Shown in pieces: positions 39,780 to 46,789 of a DNA stretch of 64,000 bases. The position numbers were made by a program, and so were the translations under genes. Below the pieces are notes generated by a model. It saw only the letters and a program-made list of their open reading frames with translations, ran no database searches and was not told where the DNA came from. Source of the stretch: Endobugula sp965214375 (GTDB lineage Bacteria; Pseudomonadota; Gammaproteobacteria; Pseudomonadales; Cellvibrionaceae); the NCBI GenBank assembly GCA_965214375.1, contig OZ243947.1, positions 1,922,001 to 1,986,000 of the forward strand. The letters run 5' to 3'. Every line of letters begins with the position of its first letter. The first letter of the stretch is position 1.

Positions 39780-41405
39780 ATGACTGAAAAACTTCATATC
39801 TACACAAGAGTTTCAACTTCCGTTCAAGAGGAAGAGGGAACATCACTTGAGACGCAAAAAGAACTGGGTATCAAGTGTGCGAACAAGCATGGTTGGGAAT
39901 ACAAAATCTGGAACGAGGGAGGGCAATCTTCTTCCAAAGAGGATTTGGCAAATCGTCCAGTTCTGATGGAACTCATGAACGAGGTTGATTAGGGAAATGT
40001 CCAACACCTCTATGTCTGGAACACAGATAGACTGTCGAGAAATCTTCAAACATGGGGAATGATACGTTTCAAACAAATCAAGAACGATGTTCGTTTGCAC
40101 ACACTGACCGGTGAACAAATTCTCTCTGATCCCCAAACAAATATGTTGTTGGGTATCCTGTCTGAAATCTCTCAATACGACAATGCAATCAGAACAGAAC
40201 GATTCAGATTGGGTAAGTTGCATCGGGTAAGACAGGGAGGTTGGAAAGGTGGTGAACCACCCTTTGGATACGAAATAAACGATAGTAAATTGAGTCCTCA
40301 CCCTGAAGAAAAAGAATGGGTGAAATGCATTTATGAAAAGTATGCAGACAAATGGAGCATCAGAGATATTCGCAAGGAACTCCAGGCAAATGGAGTTCTC
40401 ACTAGGAGAGGTAAAACCTCATGGGGTGATAGGACACTAGAACTCATCCTAGAACACACACACTACGAGGTGTTTTGGTTTTTCAAGGACAAGAAACTGG
40501 ATGAGGCAATCAAAGTTGAGTGTACAAGAATTCTAGATGACGAACTCGTCGTTAGAGTGCGAGTGGAAAAGTCGAAGAGAACCCAAAAAAGTAGAGTTTC
40601 AAATAGTAACGAGAAACACTTCTACTTAATCAAAGGTATGTTGAAGTGTGAACACTGTGGACTGACTTTCAGTGGACGAATTTCTCCAAAACACAGTGTC
40701 TACTATTGTCCTCGTAAAGAGAGAAACTTCAGGGCATCCGAACCAAGAAAATGTGAAAACAAAAGATACCTTCGCATACCTGAAACAGATGCGTTGGTAT
40801 GGGATGTTGTAACAAAAACTCTATCTCAATCTCATCTCTTCAAAGAGACTTTCAAAAATGAGGTTTTGGATACGACTGAAAACTATCAGAGACAGTCAGA
40901 CAGATTGAAGAAAATGCGAAGAAAACAAAAGAAATTGGAGACAGAAATCTCTGACATAAAAGATGCAATTGTTCGACTTGAGACTGACAAGATACTCAAA
41001 AAGAAAAATCCAGAAGAAGTGGAGAAAATCCTATCTGGAGTTGAAGAACATCGTCTTTCGTTAATGTTAGAACAAAAAGAAATTCAGACTGCGATTGATG
41101 GTATTCATCACAGTCGTAGTTGGACTAACTGGGTTCAACAGTTCTCCAAAAGGATTGATGAACTGGACTCTCTGTTACCGTCTGAAAAAAGAGAGTTCCT
41201 TGAGAACACAATTACAGAAATCAGGGTGGAGACTATAGACTCATCCACCAATAGATTGCACATTCAATTCCTCACTCCAGTGGTTGAAGATGAACTGGTA
41301 TGGAGAAATCCAGAGGACAAATCTTTAGGTTATGATCTGATTGACGGTAACCTATTGAAAACTGTATATTTTGATGTGGGAAAACGATTCCCACTAGGTT
41401 GTTAG
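39780..41405 (+). pseudogene. Large serine recombinase interrupted by one amber codon, element 3
   Basis: One frame of 541 codons is broken only by TAG at 39990-39992. The catalytic domain begins YTRVSTSVQ with the active serine and continues after the stop with WNTDRLSRN and TERFRLG. The recombinase domain (EPPFGYEIN, LQANGVLTRRG), zinc region (LKCEHCGLTFSG) and coiled coil are all in frame. In recombinase 1 the matching residue is Glu (EIDEGNV), so one G-to-T change explains the stop. ATG 39780 has TAGGA upstream. The last codon overlaps the right end repeat. The protein is the closest relative of recombinase 1 in the window. Confidence 0.9.
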
Positions 41406-41439
41406 TTTATAGGAAACCTAGTGGGTTACTGTCGAATAG
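41405..41439 (+). repeat. Right end of element 3 with the probable native glmS end (attR3)
   Basis: The repeat at 41405-41420 is the exact inverse of 32266-32281. After GTGG comes GTTACTGTCGAATAG (41425-41439), coding V-T-V-E-stop. Everything after the predicted crossover at 41428-41429 should be the original host sequence, so this is probably the native end of glmS. Confidence 0.88.
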
Positions 41440-41593
41440 CGCCTTTATTTCAAAACGACATATCTAGCCCTCAAAATATCCCTAATTGTTATTAAAACAT
41501 CGATTTGCACGGGTATCTTAGCGGCGTTTTTATAAAACCTTTCTATACTTACTAGAGCGATTATCTTTACGGTCTTTTGAGTACAGGTGTGTT

Positions 41594-43156
41594 ATGAGTA
41601 TTAAATTGAAGTTGATTTGCCTGATTGCGGCATTTGTTGCGTTGATTGCGGCAGGTGTCATTGGTTTACACTGGTGGGCAGCCAGTTCAGCGAGTACCGG
41701 CAAGGTGATTAATTTAGCGGGTCGACAACGTCTGTTAACCCAAAAAATGACCAAAGAAATGTTGTTTACATTGTCGGGTGTTGACCAAATGGTCGCGATG
41801 GATAAAACCAAAAATTTATTCGATAAAACGCTGAATGGACTGCTTAAGGGTGATCTAGAGTTGGGCATTCCAGCCACACAAAACCCAGTGATTGTGGAGC
41901 AGTTATTAGTGGTTAACAGTCTTTGGCAAACCTTCCAAAAAGACCTTAAAAAAGGATTGGACACCAAAGATCCAAATATTCTCAAAGACTTAACTAAAGA
42001 GTCCGTGACCATTCTTAAAGAAATGAACGCGGCTGTTCAGTTATACGAAAAAGACGCCAAAGGCGCTATTAATACCTTGGAAACGTGGGGAGTTATATTT
42101 TTACTGATCGCAATTATGAATGCTGTGGTGGCGTATTTATTAATTGATAAAGGCATTATTCAAAAAATTGAACGTATTAAACAACTGTCTGCAAAAGTGG
42201 TACACAATAAAGATTTGTGTTTGCGTTTAAACCCTAAAGGCAGCGATGAACTGGAACAAACCGCCTTGGCGTTTGATCAGGTGTTAGATGCCTTTTCTGA
42301 AATGAGTGCCAGTACTCAAAAATTGGAAAAGAGTCTGCATAAAGAAGTACATCACTTGCTAAAAAACATCCAAGAAAATACCAGAAATATGGGTATACAA
42401 CAGGATGAAATTATTTTGGTATCAACAGCCATGGAGCAAATGGCCTCAACGGTTCAGGAGGTGGCGCAAAATACTCAGTCGGCGGCAACCTCGGCCAATG
42501 ATACGCAAGAAGCGGCGGTGTCCAGTAGCAAATTGGTGAAAACCACGATTAATCTAACCTACGATTTAGCAAAAGAAATTAATGCCGCATCCAGTAAAAT
42601 TGAGAAGTTGGCTAAATCCTCTGATTCCATCAGTGGCATTGCCGATACCATTAGTAATATTGCCGAGCAAACCAATTTACTGGCATTGAATGCGGCGATT
42701 GAAGCGGCACGTGCGGGTGAACAAGGTCGAGGGTTTGCGGTGGTTTCTGATGAGGTACGCTCTTTAGCACAGCGTACACAGGAAGCGACCAGTGAAATTC
42801 ATAAACTCATTACTGAGCTGCAAGATACCACGCAGGCGTCGGTAGATACCATGCGTAATAGTCAGGTACAATCGGAGCACTGTGTTGAGCAGTCAGAAAA
42901 AATGAGCCAGGATTTGGAAAGCATTATTAATTCTGTGGATGAAATTAACGGCTTGAATCAGCAAATAGCGGTGGCCGCTGAAGAACAAAACAGCGTTGCC
43001 AAAGAAATGAATAACAACATTATTAAAGTGGAAGAGCAAACCAACAAAACTACCGATAATGTGATGCAAACGAATGATCAGGTAGGTGAGCTATCCAATA
43101 TGGCAGAAAAACTGCGTGAAAAATTGTCGGAGTATAAAATAGCCCGTGATATTTAA
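41594..43156 (+). CDS. Methyl-accepting chemotaxis protein with PilJ-type sensor
   Basis: A 520-aa inner-membrane chemoreceptor. It has a first transmembrane helix (residues 5-25) and a periplasmic domain with the PilJ/NarX-like NLAGRQRLLTQKMTKEML. A second membrane helix (about 160-178) is followed by HAMP and the signalling hairpin with AEQTNLLALNAAIEAARAGE and GRGFAVVSDEVRSLAQRT. It is intact and is the first native gene right of the island. The ligand is unknown; QRLLTQKM sensors are linked to nitrate-type and type IV pilus signalling. Confidence 0.93.
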   Translation: MSIKLKLICLIAAFVALIAAGVIGLHWWAASSASTGKVINLAGRQRLLTQKMTKEMLFTLSGVDQMVAMDKTKNLFDKTLNGLLKGDLELGIPATQNPVIVEQLLVVNSLWQTFQKDLKKGLDTKDPNILKDLTKESVTILKEMNAAVQLYEKDAKGAINTLETWGVIFLLIAIMNAVVAYLLIDKGIIQKIERIKQLSAKVVHNKDLCLRLNPKGSDELEQTALAFDQVLDAFSEMSASTQKLEKSLHKEVHHLLKNIQENTRNMGIQQDEIILVSTAMEQMASTVQEVAQNTQSAATSANDTQEAAVSSSKLVKTTINLTYDLAKEINAASSKIEKLAKSSDSISGIADTISNIAEQTNLLALNAAIEAARAGEQGRGFAVVSDEVRSLAQRTQEATSEIHKLITELQDTTQASVDTMRNSQVQSEHCVEQSEKMSQDLESIINSVDEINGLNQQIAVAAEEQNSVAKEMNNNIIKVEEQTNKTTDNVMQTNDQVGELSNMAEKLREKLSEYKIARDI

Positions 43157-43165
43157 AGACGTAAG

Positions 43166-43960
43166 CTACGTAACCCCTTTTTTTTGTGCTACACCAATGG
43201 CTAATACATCAATAACCACCAAGTGCGCAATGCGGGAACACATGGGAGTATAGATTTCGATATCCGCTTCCACATTGACCAGAATAGGAATATCGGCCAT
43301 CTCGGCAACCGGCGATAAGCTCGGACAAAGACTGATTACCGTACCACCAGCCCCTTTTACCAGGCGCAGAGAATCCAATAGTGCCGTAGTGCGGCCACTG
43401 TGTGAAATTGCCACCACCACATCCCCTGCCGCCATAGAAGACGCCGACATGTTTTGTAAATGGTGGTCAGAATGCGCTGCCGCCGCTAACTGCAAACGGA
43501 AAAATTTGTGGTAAGCATCAGCCGCAACCGCACCGGAAGCCCCAAAACCAAAAAACTCCACCCGCTGGCTGTTGGCAATCGCATCCACCGCATTTTGAAT
43601 GGTTGTGGTATGCAGGCTGTCGCGAATACTGATTAAGGTATCAATAGAGGCAGCGAAGACTTTTTTGGAAAATGCGGCCGTTGAGTCATCGTCGGTCACA
43701 GCAACCTGACCAAAACTCGGGCTGGCAGTCAGCTGTTGTGCCAATGTAAGTTTAAATTCTTGAAAACCGTTACAGCCTACCGCGCGACAAAAACGGATGA
43801 CAGTTGGTTCGCTGACTTCGGTAAGGCGTGCCAAATCCACAATGCGTAAATGAATCACCTCTTCCTGATGTGTGAGCACATACTCGGCGACTTTGCGCTC
43901 GGACTTGCGCAAATTATTCATCACATAGGCAATATGTTGGCTTAACTGACTGTTTTTCAT
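43166..43960 (-). CDS. hexR: RpiR-family transcription regulator, HexR-like
   Basis: A 264-aa regulator with an N-terminal RpiR helix-turn-helix (LRKSERKVAEYVL, then LTEVSEPTVIRFCRAVGC) and a C-terminal SIS sugar-phosphate domain (FFGFGASGAVAADAYHKFFR, ISHSGRTTALLDSL). The sequence is close to HexR, the KDPG-responsive repressor of glucose catabolism. The usual neighbours (zwf, edd) are not here, so the symbol rests on sequence alone. Confidence 0.8.
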   Translation of the reverse strand: MKNSQLSQHIAYVMNNLRKSERKVAEYVLTHQEEVIHLRIVDLARLTEVSEPTVIRFCRAVGCNGFQEFKLTLAQQLTASPSFGQVAVTDDDSTAAFSKKVFAASIDTLISIRDSLHTTTIQNAVDAIANSQRVEFFGFGASGAVAADAYHKFFRLQLAAAAHSDHHLQNMSASSMAAGDVVVAISHSGRTTALLDSLRLVKGAGGTVISLCPSLSPVAEMADIPILVNVEADIEIYTPMCSRIAHLVVIDVLAIGVAQKKGVT

Positions 43961-44027
43961 TGTAGTATTAGAGCATGCTTTTACACGGTTTTGTAGTTTT
44001 ACTACGTTTTTGGCGTAAATATATTAC

Positions 44028-44138
44028 TGGGTGTTACTTTCAAGACACGCCGTTACCCTCCATAGACGTAGGGAATCCAAGTTTTGCAGGAGCAAAAACC
44101 TCCCCATGCCGCTCACGGTCTCAGAAGTAACACCCAGT
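44028..44138. repeat. 111-bp inverted-repeat element upstream of hexR
   Basis: ACTGGGTGTTACTT (44028-44041) and its perfect inverse (44125-44138) enclose a GC-rich core with a second hairpin (TTTTGC/GCAAAA). It looks like a mobile MITE or REP-type hairpin. The 43961-44295 gap holds nothing else of note except the leader of the next gene. Confidence 0.75.
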
Positions 44139-44295
44139 CACGTGCCGATACGGCCATGAAATTTATTAATAAAGTAGTATGTGAATATATTGTCATGTTA
44201 TACAACGTTAAGTTATTTCGTTTAAAAAAAGCTTCATCCCCTTTCTAAACAGTAATATACTCGACCTCTATTAAGGTTAAGGAGGTCAATAGCAA

Positions 44296-45183
44296 ATGAT
44301 AGAACATATTTGGTTTTATAGTTCGTTATCTGGAGTCGTGACTTTGTTGTGTGCATTCCTCTCATATAGGGCATGGGCATCTAACGCGCTTACACCATAT
44401 GTCAAACTGTTTATGAACTTAGCCTTAATGAACTTCTTACAAACAGTCGCTTATATTATGTTTTCATTTAGCCCTTCAATTGCTGAATATGGGGCAGATG
44501 CCTACTTAATTGCATGGTATTTTTTATTTGCACACCTTCCCATGTTGGCTTTATGTCTATCTCAAAAAAATTATAGTGGGTGGTTTAAATATTTATATTT
44601 AATTCCTATTACATTAACTATATTCCACATATTTGGATTAATGATTGAAAGTGACAGGGTAGAAGATAATTCGTTAATGCATAAAGATGCACAGTTAGCG
44701 TGGACATTTGATTTATTTATTATCCTGTCCAGCTTATTAACGGTAATAATTTTTATTGTTAACGCGCGTAAAATTAAAGATGATTACGCATTAGCGTCAA
44801 GGAATATTATTGCTGCCATATCGTTTATTCCCTTAGTTATTGCATTTTCGGTGATTATTTTATTATCAAGAACCCAATATGCTATTCCGGTTGTTGTCGT
44901 TATTCCAATTATATCTGCATATATAACGCTAGTTTTCAATTATGTGAGATCGACGAAAATTATTGATTTAAGTATTGGTCCAGCCGCTATAATAAAGCGT
45001 TTTAAAGTCGCTTATATGGCGGTTACAGTATTGCAAACGCGCCAAGATGTAGATGAAATAACAAAGCAGCTACTTTATAGAAAGTATGAAGAAGCACTAT
45101 GCCGTCACCAAAATGATTACAAAGCAGCAGCAAAAGAACTCAATATTCATCAATCAACACTATACAATCACTTGAACAAGTAG
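44296..45183 (+). CDS. Seven-TM protein with C-terminal Fis-type helix-turn-helix
   Basis: A 295-aa protein. About seven hydrophobic helices fill residues 5-220. A cytoplasmic tail follows, ending in a Fis-type HTH (YEEALCRHQNDYKAAAKELN, then HQSTLYNHL). The N-terminal half resembles the 7-TM sensor of certain histidine kinases. A membrane-bound transcription regulator is suggested. ATG 44296 follows AAGGAGG. The gene is AT-rich compared with its neighbours, so recent gain is possible. Confidence 0.7.
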   Translation: MIEHIWFYSSLSGVVTLLCAFLSYRAWASNALTPYVKLFMNLALMNFLQTVAYIMFSFSPSIAEYGADAYLIAWYFLFAHLPMLALCLSQKNYSGWFKYLYLIPITLTIFHIFGLMIESDRVEDNSLMHKDAQLAWTFDLFIILSSLLTVIIFIVNARKIKDDYALASRNIIAAISFIPLVIAFSVIILLSRTQYAIPVVVVIPIISAYITLVFNYVRSTKIIDLSIGPAAIIKRFKVAYMAVTVLQTRQDVDEITKQLLYRKYEEALCRHQNDYKAAAKELNIHQSTLYNHLNK

Positions 45184-45221
45184 CCGATACTCGTTTGGTA
45201 GCCGCTACCTCATTCTACTAT

Positions 45222-45947
45222 TTATGCCGCTTTGGTAATTTGTTTGCCCGATTCAAACAAGCATAAGTTAACCCATTTGGCGAATGCTTCTGGCTTCTCA
45301 TACATTGGACAATGACCAAAATCTTTAATAACTGTTAACGGGATATTAAGTCGAGAAAAAATATCTACTACAGATGATAGTGGATTAATAATATCTTTTC
45401 CACCCCAAATTGCATACACCGGACAACTTACAGAATTAAGCATTGCTTCGCCAGCAATTTGATCACTCTCTCTAATCAAATTTATAATTGCTTTAAAATT
45501 ATTTTTAAATTCTCCTGCAACCGAATCTAAGACGTGTTGAGTTAATATAGATTGATCGTTACATACAATTGACATTATTTCGTTGGCAATAGCATCTGCT
45601 CTACGTGGATGCAGTGTAATTTTTAAATCCACCTTGTCAAATCCTGCTGTTCCGGCAATTAACACCTGTTCAATTTTTTCTGGAAATTGCTTTGCAATTG
45701 CTAATGAAAGCATACCACCCAAAGAACTGCCTACTAATGTTACTTTTTTATGGTGAGAATTAATTTCTTTCAATATTAACGCTATTAAATGATCAAAAGA
45801 TGATGATAGAGAACATAAAGGGTTAGCCATAACTAGATGATTTGTGTCTTCAATATGTTTGCGGCACCTGCTCCAAACCCAGTCTCCGCCAAACATTCCC
45901 GAGACAAATAAAAGAGTTTGTTGATTATTGTATTGCATGATTTTCAT
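45222..45947 (-). CDS. Alpha/beta hydrolase
   Basis: A 241-aa hydrolase of the alpha/beta fold. It shows the oxyanion region LFVSGMFGGDWVW, the nucleophile elbow LVGSSLGGML (Ser), a catalytic aspartate candidate in IWGGKDIINP and histidine in KDFGHCPMYEKPE. The substrate cannot be told from sequence. It is convergent with the 7-TM gene and has a similar low GC, so the two may have arrived together. Confidence 0.85.
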   Translation of the reverse strand: MKIMQYNNQQTLLFVSGMFGGDWVWSRCRKHIEDTNHLVMANPLCSLSSSFDHLIALILKEINSHHKKVTLVGSSLGGMLSLAIAKQFPEKIEQVLIAGTAGFDKVDLKITLHPRRADAIANEIMSIVCNDQSILTQHVLDSVAGEFKNNFKAIINLIRESDQIAGEAMLNSVSCPVYAIWGGKDIINPLSSVVDIFSRLNIPLTVIKDFGHCPMYEKPEAFAKWVNLCLFESGKQITKAA

Positions 45948-46240
45948 AATATTTACCTGTTGTTTTAAGTGACAAAAATTTAAAAAGAAAAAATTCGATG
46001 TAAATCGAAACTATATTATTGTCTTATGAATTGACGGGAAGGAGTATTTAATTGGCACGAAAATTATCTTAAAAACAAAGATTTGGCGCGAATATAAACA
46101 TAAAGAAAAATTAATATAGTAGTTTTAAAAGAAAATTTTCTTTCAAAATAAAAGCTTGAGTATTGAATTTAATCTGTTTACATAATCGAAAAAATTTAAC
46201 TTAAGTCGTGTTGTACGCGTATTAGCTAAGGAGAAAAATA
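45948..46240. other. AT-rich intergenic region
   Basis: This 293-bp stretch is very AT-rich with several A/T runs and no coding potential or clear repeat. It holds the promoters of the divergent genes at 45947 and 46241. Confidence 0.5.
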
Positions 46241-46444
46241 ATGCCAATTACTGACCTAAACCTGTATAGAAACAAGGCCTACCTTGAGCTATGTCTGGAC
46301 TTGGTAGAAGAAGCTTATGGATATTTACGGCAAGGCCATTGTGATCTTGCGGCCTCTCAGTTGCAGGATATTTTGCAAACTTTTGAAATACAGGCTGTAG
46401 ATACAAAAAACAATGAAGCAGTATTCATTGATCTCTCTCGATAA
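46241..46444 (+). CDS. Small hypothetical protein
   Basis: A 67-aa, mostly helical protein (YLELCLDLVEEAYGYLRQGH, then CDLAASQLQDIL). ATG 46241 follows AAGGAGA. It is paired with the next small gene 11 nt downstream. No function is recognised. Confidence 0.55.
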   Translation: MPITDLNLYRNKAYLELCLDLVEEAYGYLRQGHCDLAASQLQDILQTFEIQAVDTKNNEAVFIDLSR

Positions 46445-46455
46445 GGATATTGACT

Positions 46456-46674
46456 ATGTTGGATAAAAATCCACTGATACAAGAACATACAGTGGATACA
46501 TTAGATAATATTCGCTGCCTAATATGTCTTATTGCTAGGTTGCATACTTCCAGCGAACCTAATTGTAATTGTAAGGATACTGCCATGGGCACTTATTTGG
46601 CCTTACAATGTGCTGAACAGGCAATAGAATACGAAATCAATCGTTTACAGTCATCAGCTCCTATGAATAAATAA
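46456..46674 (+). CDS. Small hypothetical protein with helical core
   Basis: A 72-aa protein from ATG 46456, preferred to the TTG at 46450 because of AAGGA spacing. It has a helix LDNIRCLICLIARLHTSS and a second helix TYLALQCAEQAIEYEI. It resembles short DUF3077-type proteins of pseudomonads. Function is unknown. Confidence 0.55.
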   Translation: MLDKNPLIQEHTVDTLDNIRCLICLIARLHTSSEPNCNCKDTAMGTYLALQCAEQAIEYEINRLQSSAPMNK

Positions 46675-46789
46675 TATGCCTATAGATATTAGCTTGATTA
46701 ACGTTTAATGCTTCACTAAAAAACCGCTGAATATATTTACAGTAGTGTTAGAATAGCGCTCCTGTAATCCACGTACTTCGGGCTTTTCT

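Larger units (their letters stand above)
32257..41427 (+). mobile_element. Element 3 of the tandem array (about 9.2 kb)
   Basis: It is bounded by glmS-end copies at 32254-32268 and 41425-41439 and by perfect 16-bp inverted repeats (32266-32281; 41405-41420). It holds the HTH, FDxWW and ribbon-helix-helix/helical core, a NERD nuclease, a resolvase with a res-like site, a lipoprotein and small membrane genes. Its large recombinase is interrupted by an amber codon. Its right copy of the glmS end is followed by unremarkable backbone sequence, so it was probably the first insertion. Confidence 0.85.

Noticed and set aside
11965..41427. A Tn7 or Tn7-like transposon at attTn7, because the island abuts glmS
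   Set aside because: No TnsA, TnsB, TnsC, TnsD/TniQ or TnsE homologue is present, the junction lies within the last codons rather than beyond the stop, and the borders follow the serine-recombinase elements.
11965..41427. One single genomic island with several recombinase genes
   Set aside because: Internal copies of the glmS end with element-specific inverted repeats at 24000-24050 and 32229-32281 divide it into three units.
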